Origin: Staphylococcus simulans
GTDB taxonomy: Bacteria; Bacillota; Bacilli; Staphylococcales; Staphylococcaceae
NCBI RefSeq assembly: GCF_002902285.1
Contig: NZ_PPRU01000011.1
Span: 62,001-126,000, forward strand
Direction of reading: 5' to 3'
DNA length: 64,000 nucleotides
Under the pieces are notes generated by a model that was given only the letters and a program-made list of their open reading frames with translations, was not told where the DNA came from and made no database searches. Position 1 is the first letter of the stretch. Every line of letters starts with the position of its first letter. Made by a program: the position numbers and the translations under genes. Of this stretch, positions 9,328 through 19,481 are shown in pieces.

Positions 9328-10671
9328 TTATTCTTTTTCGTAAACGATTGGTTTTTGATTTTTTGCGCCTAAGCTGATTAAGTACCCGATAATTACAGCT
9401 GCAATCGCAATTGGGAACCATTCTAGGCTGTTGCTAGCAAGTGGTAATTTGCTCCAAGCTCCAAAATGAATCCATTCTTTAGCAACCGCTACACTAATTA
9501 ATGATGTAATTGTAATCACAATAATTGTAAATTGTTGGACGATTGGTTTCATTGGAACAAATCGTGCCATCAAAATTAATAATACAGTTGTAATTCCGAT
9601 TGGATATAAAATCATCAATACTGGAATTGAAAGTTGAATAACTTGGTTTAAACCTAAGTTAGCAAGTACTAAACTGATACCAGTAAAGACTAATACATAA
9701 GCTTTGTAAGAGATTTTAGGGAAAATACTATTAAAGTATTGACTTACTGATACTACAAGTCCACATGCTGTTGTTAAACAAGCAAGTGCAACGATGATAC
9801 CTAATAAGTATTTACCAAATTCACCATAACCAGTTCCGGCAATTGTAGTCAGTAAGTATGTACCGACGTTTTGGTCATGTGCTGCTAAATCTTTTAATTT
9901 CTCTGGAGATACAACCATATGGTTACCGATATAACCTAGAGAAATATAAATGAACATTAAACCAGCTGCTGCAATTACACCTGCCATTGCTGTTTGTTTG
10001 AAGATTGTATCAGCATGTGTCACTCCTGTTGCTTTAACTGCATTTACTACAATCATAGAGAAAGCAATTGCGGCAATTGCATCCATTGTAAGGTAACCTT
10101 GTGTAAAACCTTGAGAGAAACCAGTTAATGTTGATGTATATGCTTCTGTACCATGGCTAGATGGATTACCACCGAAGTCCATAAATCCTTTGATAATCAT
10201 AGCAATGATTGTAATCAACAATGCTGGCGTTAATAATGAACCGATACGGTCTACCATTTTACCAGGACTCAAACAAAGATATAATACTACTGCGAAATAA
10301 ATAACTGAGAAAATAAATAACGCAATTGGGCTGCTTGTATTAATGATCGGTGTAACAGTCATTTCAAATGATGTTGACGCTGTACGCGGAATTGCGAACA
10401 ACGGTCCGATTGTTAAATAAATAGCCACTAGGAATACTACTGAGAAAATAGGTGATATTTTATTAAATGATCCGATATAACCTTGTTTATCTAAAGCACC
10501 TACTACCACACCTAATAACGGAAGCCCGATTCCCGTTAATACAAATGCGAGAATAGCTGGCCAGAAATAATGACCGCTATCTAGTCCTAAATTTGGTGGG
10601 AAGATAAGGTTTCCGGCGCCAAAGAAGATGGCAAACAAGGTAAACCCGATAATCCATGTGTTTTTATTCAT
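9328..10671 (-). CDS. brnQ: branched-chain amino acid transport system II carrier protein
   Basis: A 447-aa integral membrane protein with about 12 hydrophobic segments, matching the LIVCS/BrnQ sodium- or proton-coupled carriers for leucine, isoleucine and valine. The N-terminal [18 protein letters not shown] is the family hallmark. ATG at 10671 follows AGAAGGAGC. Staphylococci carry several BrnQ paralogues, and which one this is cannot be told here. The upstream region holds a near-perfect CodY box (10749-10763), so repression in amino-acid/GTP-rich cells is likely. Confidence 0.93.
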   Translation of the reverse strand: MNKNTWIIGFTLFAIFFGAGNLIFPPNLGLDSGHYFWPAILAFVLTGIGLPLLGVVVGALDKQGYIGSFNKISPIFSVVFLVAIYLTIGPLFAIPRTASTSFEMTVTPIINTSSPIALFIFSVIYFAVVLYLCLSPGKMVDRIGSLLTPALLITIIAMIIKGFMDFGGNPSSHGTEAYTSTLTGFSQGFTQGYLTMDAIAAIAFSMIVVNAVKATGVTHADTIFKQTAMAGVIAAAGLMFIYISLGYIGNHMVVSPEKLKDLAAHDQNVGTYLLTTIAGTGYGEFGKYLLGIIVALACLTTACGLVVSVSQYFNSIFPKISYKAYVLVFTGISLVLANLGLNQVIQLSIPVLMILYPIGITTVLLILMARFVPMKPIVQQFTIIVITITSLISVAVAKEWIHFGAWSKLPLASNSLEWFPIAIAAVIIGYLISLGAKNQKPIVYEKE

Positions 10672-10710
10672 TTTGATGTGCTCCTTCTGTTACTATAAAT
10701 CTTAAATATT

Positions 10711-10763
10711 GCTTTATTTTAGCATAATGCACTAGGAATTGCCATATAAACTTTCAGAAAATT
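10711..10763 (-). promoter_or_regulatory. brnQ promoter region with CodY box
   Basis: Bases 10749-10763 read AACTTTCAGAAAATT, 14 of 15 matches to the CodY consensus AATTTTCWGAAAATT; the box is a palindrome, so strand does not matter. On the minus strand a TGC-TAAAAT extended -10 lies downstream near 10714-10722, with only a weak -35. The CodY box sits just upstream of the promoter, 78-92 nt before the brnQ start codon. This fits CodY repression of branched-chain amino acid uptake. Confidence 0.7.
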
Positions 10764-10833
10764 TAAAAAGTATCACGCGAAATTTGTTACATAATCAGTG
10801 AAATATGTCATTTTACTAATTTTAAAACAAAAT

Positions 10834-10885
10834 AATACGCATACAATCAACAAGATAATGTCTTATTGTGTTTTGTATGCGTATT
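10834..10885 (-). terminator. terminator of the MoxR-VWA unit
   Basis: Perfect 13-bp outer stem (10834-10846 with 10873-10885) with a T-rich minus-strand tail, 11 nt after the VWA gene stop. Confidence 0.85.
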
Positions 10886-10896
10886 GTATAAGGTCT

Positions 10897-12789
10897 TTAG
10901 ACAGACTTCAATAATAGTTTTTTCAATAAAGGTGAAAGTTGACTCGGTAAGTTCTCAACACCTTCTACAAATAAAGCGTATTGCCCATAAATATTATGGA
11001 TGGTACGTTCAATATCTTCGGTAATTTCTTCTTGACTTAAGAATACGTTAAATATCTCAACACCATATTTTCTAGCTTCTTCAACAGCTTCGTACGTGTC
11101 AATAATACCATCTTGATCGTAATTATATGCTGAAGGTTCACCATCAGAAAAGATGATTAAAAATTGTTGGTGATGCGGTCTGCTTAATAAGCGTTCACTT
11201 GCAATTCTGATTGCGACACCATCCCTATTATCATCTTGTGGCGTTAATTCCATTATTCTAGCGCTGTCTTTTGAACCGATAGAATAATTATAATTGATAA
11301 TTTCATCAATAATATTAGGTTGCGATTTGTCATCAGCATCAAATGCATCCTCATTAAATGCTAAAACTTCATGTTTTACATTCAGTTTTTTCAAGGTTTC
11401 ATGGAATAATACGACACCTTTGATTGTTTCTTCCATTTTATCAATCATACTTGCTGATGCATCAACAAGTAATGTGAATGTCGCATCGAAGGAACGACTT
11501 AAATCTTGTTTTTTATAGAACATTTTATATTGGTCATCAATAAACCAATTGATTAAGTCTCTTTGTAAACGTCCTTTAGTAAGGTTATGACGTTCATCAA
11601 CTTGTTCACGTTCTATCGTTTTTTCAATGATTTGTGTTAAATCCTTGATTTCGTATTGTACTTCTCGTTCTACTTCGTGATATGCTGCACGATCCTCAGC
11701 TGTTATTTCCGGCACATTCCATTTAATTTCCACATTTTCATTGATACCTTTTAAGGCAAAAGGTTGTGATGAAGCACCTGTTTGGCCACCCGACTCATTA
11801 TCTAAGGTCTCATTTGATCCTTTACCCTTTTTAGTCATCATATCTGTCATATCATCAGAAGCATCACCTTCCCGTGCGTTGTCATTATCACTGACAGCTT
11901 CACTGTTCTCGCCTTCATGGAGTTCCATTTCTAGGTAAGAACCACCTTGCGATTTAGAGTCTTGTGCTTTGGTGTCAGCTTCAGCTGTCTCGATGTCATC
12001 ATCTTCATCTGTGTCATCTTTACCGTCAACATTTGCTGCATCCACACGTTTAAGGTCATCGAAAGTTTCAGCTTGGATTTCTTTATAAACTTTACGTGGA
12101 ATGTAATAATACTCATTTAGCATGTCTTCATCTAATAAGTCATCAAGCTGATACATAATACGTTCAGCTAAGAACTTATTGTCTTCTGATGTGTAGTTCA
12201 TAAAGAAATTAGGCAGATACATATACATACTTTGTAAGATTGGATCTAAATCAGGTCTAATACTAGGCACTTCATAAAAGTCTTCAGTTAATAGTGATTT
12301 CTCTAAATATAAGAAGATTAAATCAGTATAAGTTGTTTTTGTGCGATAAACACTGATTTGTGACTCAGTATAGTTAAGACGAATTTGTTTGCGCAAAGCG
12401 ATTGCATCTTTCATACTTGGGCGAATTTTAACAATCGCATTTAGCACACGCATATCTTCTAATAATTTGAAGACTTGTTTAAAGAAGCTTGGATGTTTAA
12501 ATTCTTGATTGTCTAATACTTCATTCACAATAAATTCATCCATTAATCGATAACCATAGGTCGCAAGTAAAACATCTGTCTTTAGTCCAGTAATTTCAAT
12601 ATGACTTGGACGGTGTGTCCAGAAGACACTAGCGATTAATTCATTTTCGATCGGATCATAATAAGGGAATTTTTGAATTTTGACATGCGTTTGATTATTT
12701 TCCAAAAGTAAACGTGCAAGGTCTTGCAACATCATCACTTTTTTAGCGTCTAAGATTTCATCATTAAACTTGATAAATCGATTGGTCAT
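10897..12789 (-). CDS. VWA domain protein (CobT/NorD-like partner of MoxR ATPase)
   Basis: A 630-aa protein with a helical N-terminal region (1-240), an extremely acidic, Asp/Ser-rich low-complexity linker (about 245-345, e.g. DDTDEDDDIET) and a C-terminal von Willebrand A domain (about 430-625) whose MIDAS motif D-A-S-A-S is intact in TLLVDASASMID. Such architectures pair with MoxR-type AAA+ ATPases, and that partner is encoded 12 nt upstream. By family analogy the pair may act as a chaperone that inserts metal or activates a target. The cobalt-chelatase name CobT used in databases is misleading, since no cobalamin genes are near. The target is unknown. Confidence 0.85.
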   Translation of the reverse strand: MTNRFIKFNDEILDAKKVMMLQDLARLLLENNQTHVKIQKFPYYDPIENELIASVFWTHRPSHIEITGLKTDVLLATYGYRLMDEFIVNEVLDNQEFKHPSFFKQVFKLLEDMRVLNAIVKIRPSMKDAIALRKQIRLNYTESQISVYRTKTTYTDLIFLYLEKSLLTEDFYEVPSIRPDLDPILQSMYMYLPNFFMNYTSEDNKFLAERIMYQLDDLLDEDMLNEYYYIPRKVYKEIQAETFDDLKRVDAANVDGKDDTDEDDDIETAEADTKAQDSKSQGGSYLEMELHEGENSEAVSDNDNAREGDASDDMTDMMTKKGKGSNETLDNESGGQTGASSQPFALKGINENVEIKWNVPEITAEDRAAYHEVEREVQYEIKDLTQIIEKTIEREQVDERHNLTKGRLQRDLINWFIDDQYKMFYKKQDLSRSFDATFTLLVDASASMIDKMEETIKGVVLFHETLKKLNVKHEVLAFNEDAFDADDKSQPNIIDEIINYNYSIGSKDSARIMELTPQDDNRDGVAIRIASERLLSRPHHQQFLIIFSDGEPSAYNYDQDGIIDTYEAVEEARKYGVEIFNVFLSQEEITEDIERTIHNIYGQYALFVEGVENLPSQLSPLLKKLLLKSV

Positions 12790-12801
12790 AAAAATCCCTC
12801 A

Positions 12802-13593
12802 CTAAAAGTTCAATTCTATTGCATTAATAATCGCTTGTTGTTCACGTTCATCTTCTAACTTGTCAATAATCGCACGTTGAATTGCACGTTCAATCGGCAT
12901 GACTGTTGCTAAATCACTCATATCAATCAATGCACGGATACTTGCAGCTTCTTCAGAAATTTGCCCTTGTTTTGTCATAGTACGTAAGTCTTCATTAAAT
13001 GCGACAATTTTTGAAATAAGTGCATCATCGTCTAAGCGACTTTGTTCTTTAATAACTGTTTTTAATGTTTCGCCATCAATATAGTCTACATGAATAACAA
13101 CGAAACGGTTTTTTAATGCTTCGTTCATCGGTAATGTACCTACATAACCTTCGTTAATTGCTGCAATGACATTAAAACCAGGTTTTGCTTTAATAATTTC
13201 ACCAGTAAACGGATTTGTAAGACTGCGACGATAGTCTAGCACACCGTTTAAGATAGGAAGTGTTTCAGGTTTCGCCATATTGATTTCATCAATGTATAGA
13301 ATGTGTCCTTCTTTCATCGCTTGGATAACAGGTCCATCAATAAAGACAATTTCTTGATTGCCATCTGGACTTGTTTGGATAGTTTTGAAACCTAGTAAAC
13401 TTTCAGCGTCTAAATCAACAGAACAATTGACTTGATGCATTGGAATATTAATATCTTCACTTAATGATTCTGCGAGTTTCGTTTTACCTGACCCTGTCGG
13501 TCCTTTTAATAAAATGTTTTTATTTAAGCGCATCATTGCATATGCGTCACCAAATACTGTTTTATCGGCATTAATATACTGATGTTGTGCCAT
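12802..13593 (-). CDS. MoxR/NorQ-type AAA+ ATPase
   Basis: A 263-aa AAA+ ATPase. Walker A is [10 protein letters not shown] (G31-L40), Walker B is ILYIDEIN (D102-E103), and an arginine-bearing [13 protein letters not shown] follows, all in MoxR/CbbQ order. ATG at 13593 follows AAAGGAGAA. It is cotranscribed with the VWA protein 12 nt downstream. In well-studied relatives (NorQD, CbbQO) a ring ATPase and a VWA adaptor remodel a metalloenzyme. Here the client is unknown and no obvious metalloenzyme is adjacent. Confidence 0.88.
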   Translation of the reverse strand: MAQHQYINADKTVFGDAYAMMRLNKNILLKGPTGSGKTKLAESLSEDINIPMHQVNCSVDLDAESLLGFKTIQTSPDGNQEIVFIDGPVIQAMKEGHILYIDEINMAKPETLPILNGVLDYRRSLTNPFTGEIIKAKPGFNVIAAINEGYVGTLPMNEALKNRFVVIHVDYIDGETLKTVIKEQSRLDDDALISKIVAFNEDLRTMTKQGQISEEAASIRALIDMSDLATVMPIERAIQRAIIDKLEDEREQQAIINAIELNF

Positions 13594-13624
13594 TTAAAAT
13601 TTCTCCTTTTCATACATCAAAAAA

Positions 13625-13653
13625 TAGACCGAGGCACATCATTGTGCCCAAGT
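13625..13653 (-). terminator. possible weak terminator/attenuator before moxR
   Basis: GGCAC/GTGCC with flanking GAC/GTC forms an interrupted hairpin followed by a T-run on the minus strand. It lies between the 67-aa gene and the ATPase gene, so it could end the former or attenuate the latter. Confidence 0.5.
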
Positions 13654-13684
13654 CCCTAATCGAATATTTAATTCAAATTGCTTA

Positions 13685-13888
13685 TTAAACTTCTTTAAAA
13701 TACTCTTTATAATAACCGCCAACTTTACCTGAGTTATCAATGATTTGATAATATTCTTCAGTTTCGTTAACGACATCGTATTGTTTTCCAATAGTCAACA
13801 TATCAGATACTGTAAATTTTTTAGCGTCTGTATGCAGTACTTCTACCTTTTTAATTGGTTGTTTGTCTTTCCATTCTTCGTGTAACAT
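13685..13888 (-). CDS. small conserved protein, SH3-like (DUF6501-type)
   Basis: A 67-aa charged, soluble protein without cysteines or membrane segments. The pattern TVSDMLTIGKQYDVVNETEE followed by YQIIDNSGKVGGYYKEYF looks like a small beta-barrel of the SH3 type seen in short staphylococcal and bacillary proteins; I believe the family is DUF6501 but cannot check. Function unknown. ATG at 13888 has AAAGGAT about 9 nt upstream. It follows the VOC gene by 25 nt, so the two are probably cotranscribed. Confidence 0.7.
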   Translation of the reverse strand: MLHEEWKDKQPIKKVEVLHTDAKKFTVSDMLTIGKQYDVVNETEEYYQIIDNSGKVGGYYKEYFKEV

Positions 13889-13913
13889 ATGTTCACAATC
13901 CTTTCTGTGCAGG

Positions 13914-14729
13914 TTATGCTTTTTCTAAAGTTAAGATGAATGACAATCCACTATTTTCTGTAATACGAACTGATTCTGAATCTTGTTGTTCAAGTGTTTG
14001 ATATGGAATGCCAATTGTTTCTAGCTGTTGGACCGCATTGCGGTATTCTTGTTTAGATTGCGTACTAAATTCGATTTGTTCGACCGAACCATATTCTGGT
14101 AAATTAATTGGTTCTGTAGCTTGGAAGATGTGTAATTCTCCACCTAAGCCGCCTTCTCCAATTCGAAATACTTGTACTTTAAAGTCATCATCTGTAGTCG
14201 GTGTGTATTCAGCAAAATGATCAAGGCCGAATACTTTAGATAAAATCGATGAAGTCAGCAACATTTCATTAACTTGAACAATCACTGGTCCAAGTCCTTG
14301 GATTTGGTGAAGCGGATTCACCGTACCTTCATCGGTAGGCATACCTAATGGTACACCACTATTATTTTCATTAGAATAGATATCAAAGAATTGTCCGTTA
14401 CCGTCTTTAAATTCAAAATGTTTATTATTATTCATTTCAGTAACGTCACCATATTTGATTTCATTTTGGTCTAAAATTGATTGATACTCTTCTAATCCTA
14501 AATCTGATGGTGTTCTTAAACCGACACTTAAGACATGATTATTTTCTGTCGAATAGTTTGGTACTTCAATAAAGTGTATTCTTGTACCCGGACTTAAAAA
14601 TGCATCACCAAAACGTACTGCATTTTTTGAACCTTGTCTTTCATAATTCAATCCTAAAATATCATGAAATAAATAAATTGATTGTTCTAGATTTCGAGTA
14701 CCTATTGTGACACTTCGTAAACCTGCCAT
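13914..14729 (-). CDS. double VOC-domain (glyoxalase/ring-cleaving dioxygenase-like) protein
   Basis: A 271-aa protein built of two vicinal-oxygen-chelate modules (about 1-120 and 135-270). The first begins MAGLRSVTIGTRNLEQSIYLFHDILGL, the usual VOC strand-helix opening; the second repeats it weakly from GLGPVIVQVNEM. Metal ligands are plausible but not certain. The start is ATG at 14729, since AGAAGG is ten bases upstream; an in-frame GTG nine bases earlier would sit almost on the ribosome site. It may act in glyoxal or thiol-adduct detoxification, but the substrate cannot be read from the sequence. Confidence 0.8.
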   Translation of the reverse strand: MAGLRSVTIGTRNLEQSIYLFHDILGLNYERQGSKNAVRFGDAFLSPGTRIHFIEVPNYSTENNHVLSVGLRTPSDLGLEEYQSILDQNEIKYGDVTEMNNNKHFEFKDGNGQFFDIYSNENNSGVPLGMPTDEGTVNPLHQIQGLGPVIVQVNEMLLTSSILSKVFGLDHFAEYTPTTDDDFKVQVFRIGEGGLGGELHIFQATEPINLPEYGSVEQIEFSTQSKQEYRNAVQQLETIGIPYQTLEQQDSESVRITENSGLSFILTLEKA

Positions 14730-14902
14730 TTTACCCACACCTTCTTTTGTGATTTCTCATTCATTATAACTTAAATGAAGTGGTTTTTGTATGATGAAGT
14801 GTTCAATGAATGAATTCAGTCAAAATAAGGTATAGTAATAATATATAGGATTAGAAAAGGCGTGTTTGATCTGAAAATTTGGATCAAAGGAGATGATTAA
14901 TA

Positions 14903-15082
14903 ATGCTTACTTTCTGGATATTATTCGCTTTAACGATACTTGTAGCAGCGTACTCCGGTATTAACTACTTCACAGGTCGAATTAAAGAAAATGCGAAGTT
15001 TAAAAAGCAACATTTCGGAGTTTTATGTATCGTATTTGTCATCCTTGCAATTATAGAACTTGTCGTTTTCAATATGCTATAG
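14903..15082 (+). CDS. small two-segment membrane protein (59 aa)
   Basis: A short gene starting MLTFWILFALTILV and ending VVFNML. It has two hydrophobic segments (about 2-18 and 39-58) joined by a basic loop (GRIKENAKFKKQH), giving a helical-hairpin membrane peptide with both ends probably outside. The AAAGGAGATGA site is at ideal distance from the ATG, and a dedicated terminator follows directly, so this is a real single-gene unit. No family is recognised. A 7-bp dyad (14865-14871 with 14882-14888) reaches the first bases of the ribosome site and could affect translation. Confidence 0.8.
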   Translation: MLTFWILFALTILVAAYSGINYFTGRIKENAKFKKQHFGVLCIVFVILAIIELVVFNML

Positions 15083-15089
15083 AATTAAA

Positions 15090-15140
15090 AGCAGCGATGA
15101 TTGATTTTAATGAGTTAAATCAATCACGCTGCTTATTTTT
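15090..15140 (+). terminator. terminator of the 59-aa gene
   Basis: Long stem from AGCAGCG (15090-15096) to CGCTGCT (15128-15134), with GATTGATTT/AAATCAATC inside, followed by T-rich DNA. Confidence 0.85.
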
Positions 15141-15164
15141 GTTTCTAAATTCAAAAATCAACAT

Positions 15165-15194
15165 AAAAATACGACGGCAAAACTGCCGTCGTAT
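15165..15194 (-). terminator. terminator of odhAB
   Basis: Perfect 11-bp stem (15169-15179 with 15184-15194), 4-nt loop and a T-run on the minus strand, about 30 nt after the odhB stop. Confidence 0.92.
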
Positions 15195-15224
15195 CAAGGT
15201 TTGTAATATGATTTACTTTATAGA

Positions 15225-16490
15225 TTAAGATTCTAATAATAAATCTTCAGGGCTTTCGATAAGCTCTTTGATTGTTTTCAAGAATCCTACTGCCTCTTTA
15301 CCATCAATAATTCTGTGGTCGTAGCTTAAAGCAAGGTACATCATAGGACGGTTCTCAATTGTATCTTTATCAATCGCGATAGGACGCGTGATGATTGAGT
15401 GCATACCTAAAATAGCTGCTTGGCTTCCGTTAATGATTGGTGTAGACATCATTGAACCGAAGATACCACCGTTTGTGATAGTGAATGAACCGTTCATTAA
15501 ATCACCAAGTGATAATTTGTTGTCGCGTGCTTTAACTGCTAAGTCTGCGATTGAACTTTCGATTTCTGCGAAGTTTTTCTTATCACAGTCACGTACGAAT
15601 GGCACGATTAAACCATTATCTGTAGATACCGCAATACCGATATCATAGAATTGTTTAGTAATCATGTCTTGTCCATCAATTTCAGCATTCACTGCAGGGT
15701 ATTTTTTCAATGCTGCAACGGCTGCTTTTGTGAAGAATGACATGAAACCTAATTTTGTTCCGTCATGATCTTTGATAAATTGTTCTTTTTTACGTTTACG
15801 TAAGTTCATCACATTTGTCATGTCAACTTCGTTGAATGTAGTCAGCATTGCTGTGTTATTAGATACTTCTAATAATTTCTTAGCTGCTGTTTGTTTACGA
15901 CGAGACATTTTTTCGCGAATCACTGGTTTGTTTGGTGTGCTGCTTTGTGGTTTAGCTGGTGCTTCTGATTTCGCTGGCTCAGCTTGTTTTTGGTTACCTT
16001 GTTGTTGACGATCAATGTCATCTTTACGTACAACATCGTTACCTTTAGAAGCAACTTCTGCTAAGTCGATACCTTTTTCACGCGCATATTTACGTGCAGA
16101 TGGTGTTGCATTGACGCGTTGGTCACTAGAAGCACTTTCTTTTTCTTCTGATTTGTCAGCTTCTGCTGGTTCAGATTTTGATTCTGATTTGTCTTCAGAT
16201 TTTGGTGCTTCTTCTTTTTTGTCATCAGATGAAGCTGAAGATGATGAACTGCCGCTGCCTTCCCCTACAGTTGCGATTGCTTGTCCTACTTCAACAGTAT
16301 CACCAGGTTCTGCTAAGTGTTCTTGTAAAACACCTGCTTCTTCAGATACAACTTCAACGTTGACTTTATCTGTTTCTAATTCGACAACAGCTTCACCTTT
16401 GTCTACTGAATCACCTGGATTCTTCAACCATTCAGCTATTGTACCTTCTGTAATAGATTCTGCTAACTCTGGAACTACGATCTCAGACAT
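15225..16490 (-). CDS. odhB: 2-oxoglutarate dehydrogenase E2, dihydrolipoamide succinyltransferase
   Basis: Core of the 2-oxoglutarate dehydrogenase complex of the TCA cycle, moving the succinyl group from lipoamide to CoA. The 421-aa chain has an N-terminal lipoyl domain with K42 in [11 protein letters not shown], a flexible Ser/Glu/Lys/Ala-rich linker (about 78-125), an E1/E3-binding domain (about 126-162, [13 protein letters not shown]), a second linker and the acyltransferase domain (about 190-421) with the active site [12 protein letters not shown]. Length fits the S. aureus enzyme. It lies 12 nt after odhA, and E3 must come from another locus, as is usual. Confidence 0.96.
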   Translation of the reverse strand: MSEIVVPELAESITEGTIAEWLKNPGDSVDKGEAVVELETDKVNVEVVSEEAGVLQEHLAEPGDTVEVGQAIATVGEGSGSSSSSASSDDKKEEAPKSEDKSESKSEPAEADKSEEKESASSDQRVNATPSARKYAREKGIDLAEVASKGNDVVRKDDIDRQQQGNQKQAEPAKSEAPAKPQSSTPNKPVIREKMSRRKQTAAKKLLEVSNNTAMLTTFNEVDMTNVMNLRKRKKEQFIKDHDGTKLGFMSFFTKAAVAALKKYPAVNAEIDGQDMITKQFYDIGIAVSTDNGLIVPFVRDCDKKNFAEIESSIADLAVKARDNKLSLGDLMNGSFTITNGGIFGSMMSTPIINGSQAAILGMHSIITRPIAIDKDTIENRPMMYLALSYDHRIIDGKEAVGFLKTIKELIESPEDLLLES

Positions 16491-16502
16491 ACTAATTTCC
16501 CC

Positions 16503-19298
16503 CTAATTTTTGTTAAGACTCTCTTCGATAATAGATTTTTGAACGAGTTTATGATTTTCTCCGTCACCTTCAGCTGGCGCAGAACGTTTAATACGACCGC
16601 TATATTGCAATTCGTATTGATCGCTAGCGATATCACTTAAGTAAGGATATACGAACAACCAAACACCTTGGTTTTGCGGTTCTTCTTGAACCCATGCAAT
16701 TGTTTCAAGGTTTGGCAACTGATCAATAACTGCTTTGATTTCGTCAGCTGGGAATGGATATAAGCGTTCTACCGCAATCAATAAAATCGATTCATCCGGT
16801 TCTTTTTGCAGACGTTCCTTCAAATCAATAAACATTTTACCTGAAGCTAAAATCACTTTTTTGACTTTGCTTGCTTCATGCTCTTCTGGCAAGATAGGTT
16901 CGAAATGGCCTTGTGTAAATTTATCGATTGTGTCAGCTACAGTTTTATTTCTTAATAAACTTTTCGGTGACATGACAACTAGTGGACGCATTGCATCAGT
17001 ATCCAAGCTTGCTGCTTGTGCACGTAATAAGTGGAAATAGTTACTAGAGCTAGATAAATTTACGACAGTCGCGTTATTCTCAGCTGAGAGTTGTAAGAAA
17101 CGCTCTAATCTTGCTGATGAGTGTTCTGGACCTTGTCCTTCATATGAATGTGGTAAGAACAATGTTAGACCTGAGCGTTCGCCCCACTTCGCATAACTGC
17201 TGAATAAGAAGTTATCGAACATCATTTGTGCCATATTCGCAAAGTCGCCGTATTGAGCTTCCCAGATATTCATAGTACCCTTGTTTTCAACATTGTAACC
17301 GTATTCGAAGCCTACAACAGCTGCTTCAGATAACGGTGAGTTATGAACATCGAATGATGCACGTTGATTTGGTACATGTTGTAAAGGCACATATTCTTCG
17401 CCAGTATCAGGGTTATGCAATACCGCATGTCTGTGACTGAAAGTACCACGTTCACTGTCTTGACCTGTTAAACGAATTGGTGTGCCATCTTGCATGATTG
17501 TCGCAAATGCAAGTTGTTCAGCTTGTGCCCAATCTACTAAACCATCTTCTTTTTCAAATGGTTCTCTACGTTTTTCTAAAACTTTGTTCAGTTTTTTCAA
17601 GACTTCAAAACCTGTTGGATATGTTAATAATGCATCATTGATTGATTTCAATTCTTCGAAATCAAATTGACGATCATCAGGTTGAAGCGGTAAGTCAACA
17701 TTGTCCGGTTTAGACATATCTTGTGTTGTTGTTTTATCATTTTTATCGATTTTATCATGTGCTGCACGTAGTTCTTTTTGAACATCATCTAAGATGTCAT
17801 TCTTTTCATCCTCAGAGATAATGCCTTCTTCAACCAATTGGTCACCATAAATGTGATCTACAGTTGGATGCTTACGGATGGCATGATAAGGAATTGGGTT
17901 TGTAATAGATGGTTCATCCATTTCGTTATGACCATAACGACGGTAACCGACTAAATCGATAACAACATCTTTGTTGAACTCTTTTCTGAAGTCCATTGCA
18001 ATATCAATTGCTTCAATTGTTGCTTCAACATTGTCTGCATTAACATGCATAATCGGTACATCATAACCTTTAGCAACATCAGTAGAATATGTTGTTGAGC
18101 GACCATCTTGTGGCTCTGTAGTGAAACCGATTCTGTTGTTAGTAATCAGATGCAATGAACCGCCTGTTGAATACCCCTCTAAGTTGCCTAAGTTCATTGT
18201 TTCAAAGTTGATACCTTGTCCTGGATAAGCAGCATCACCATGAATTAAAATCGGCATAGATTTGCTGAAATCTGTTTGTACTTTGCCGCTTTGATGACGG
18301 TCATCTTGTACAGAACGTGTTTTACCTAATACAACCGGTGACACGATTTCTAAGTGACTTGGGTTGTTTGCTAATGAAATGCGTTGTTCTATACCATAAG
18401 TGTCTGTTGTTTTCGTACCGCCTAAGTGATATTTAACGTCACTTGTCCATGCTGAACCTGAAGTTAATTCTAGACTGCCGTCTTGTGGTAGGAACTTCAT
18501 TGGATCAGTATGCATGAATTCAGAAATCATCATTTCATAAGGTTTTTCTAACACATGTGTTAAAACGTTGAGGCGTCCACGGTGTGCCATACCTATTTGA
18601 ATATTTTGAATTTCTTCTTTAGCTGCACGACTTAAGATTTGTTGCAGCATTGGCACAAGGGTATCTACACCTTCAATAGAGAATCGCTTTGCCCCTACAA
18701 AGTTTTTATGAAGATATTTTTCGAAACCTTCAACATGTGCTAATGTCTTGAATAATTCTAGCTTTTGGCTTTTATTTAAGTTTGCTTTATATGGCGTTTC
18801 AATACGTCGCTTGAGCCAAGCGCGTTCTTTATTGTTGTTAATGTGTGTGTATTCAAAAGCAATCGGCCCTTTATAACGCTTTTCCATGCGTTGGATTGCT
18901 TCATAGGCATTGTCATAAATATCAGAAAAATGATCTGACACAATGCCTGAAGAAATTTGTTGTAAATCTTCTTTTGTTAAATTGAAATCTTCAAGTGTCA
19001 ATCTAGGAACATTTTTACGTTCTGGTCGATTGACTGGATAAATATCTGCCTGCAGATGCCCATATTGTCTGATGTTATCGATTAAACGCATAACTTGTTT
19101 AATTGTCATATCATCAGAACTTGATGAAGGTGCTGCAGCCACCTCTCTGTTGTCATTGTTAATTGTACTAAATAGAATTTGTAAATCTTCAGAGACAGAA
19201 GTTGGATCTTGTAGATATTGATCGTATAAATCAATAATTACCCCTAAGTTAGCTCCGAAATTTACAGGTGCTTCACTAACCTGTGTATATTTCGTCAT
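16503..19298 (-). CDS. odhA: 2-oxoglutarate dehydrogenase E1, thiamine-dependent
   Basis: A 931-aa decarboxylase subunit that converts 2-oxoglutarate to a succinyl-thiamine intermediate and hands it to OdhB. Recognised from the whole architecture: [23 protein letters not shown], the thiamine-Mg segment near [16 protein letters not shown], and the C-terminal transketolase-like half with [12 protein letters not shown] and [10 protein letters not shown]. The N-terminus [20 protein letters not shown] is the usual start. ATG at 19298 follows GGAGGGAG. An extended -10 (minus strand TATTAT, plus 19338-19343) and an imperfect CcpA-like site (19319-19333) lie just upstream, which would suit catabolite control. 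Confidence 0.96.
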   Translation of the reverse strand: MTKYTQVSEAPVNFGANLGVIIDLYDQYLQDPTSVSEDLQILFSTINNDNREVAAAPSSSSDDMTIKQVMRLIDNIRQYGHLQADIYPVNRPERKNVPRLTLEDFNLTKEDLQQISSGIVSDHFSDIYDNAYEAIQRMEKRYKGPIAFEYTHINNNKERAWLKRRIETPYKANLNKSQKLELFKTLAHVEGFEKYLHKNFVGAKRFSIEGVDTLVPMLQQILSRAAKEEIQNIQIGMAHRGRLNVLTHVLEKPYEMMISEFMHTDPMKFLPQDGSLELTSGSAWTSDVKYHLGGTKTTDTYGIEQRISLANNPSHLEIVSPVVLGKTRSVQDDRHQSGKVQTDFSKSMPILIHGDAAYPGQGINFETMNLGNLEGYSTGGSLHLITNNRIGFTTEPQDGRSTTYSTDVAKGYDVPIMHVNADNVEATIEAIDIAMDFRKEFNKDVVIDLVGYRRYGHNEMDEPSITNPIPYHAIRKHPTVDHIYGDQLVEEGIISEDEKNDILDDVQKELRAAHDKIDKNDKTTTQDMSKPDNVDLPLQPDDRQFDFEELKSINDALLTYPTGFEVLKKLNKVLEKRREPFEKEDGLVDWAQAEQLAFATIMQDGTPIRLTGQDSERGTFSHRHAVLHNPDTGEEYVPLQHVPNQRASFDVHNSPLSEAAVVGFEYGYNVENKGTMNIWEAQYGDFANMAQMMFDNFLFSSYAKWGERSGLTLFLPHSYEGQGPEHSSARLERFLQLSAENNATVVNLSSSSNYFHLLRAQAASLDTDAMRPLVVMSPKSLLRNKTVADTIDKFTQGHFEPILPEEHEASKVKKVILASGKMFIDLKERLQKEPDESILLIAVERLYPFPADEIKAVIDQLPNLETIAWVQEEPQNQGVWLFVYPYLSDIASDQYELQYSGRIKRSAPAEGDGENHKLVQKSIIEESLNKN

Positions 19299-19390
19299 AT
19301 TACTCCCTCCACAATATATTGAAACGCTTACAAATAAATAATATCATTAAATGTTCACAAATTAAAGGGAGAATGACGATTTGATGGCAT

Positions 19391-19417
19391 GAAAAAGAGC
19401 CGATATGACGGCTCTTT
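19391..19417 (-). terminator. terminator of arlRS
   Basis: Perfect 9-bp stem (19394-19402 with 19409-19417), 6-nt loop and a T-run on the minus strand, 65 nt beyond the arlS stop. Confidence 0.85.
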
Positions 19418-19481
19418 ATACACATATATAACCTTAAATATAATATTGTACAATAATAGACGAATTATCATTAAAATGTAA

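Noticed and set aside
16015-16506. 163-codon plus-strand ORF opposite odhB
   Set aside because: It mirrors the Ser/Glu/Lys-rich linker and lipoyl coding region of odhB, is rich in Ser/Thr/Leu as expected of a shadow frame, and has no good ribosome site.
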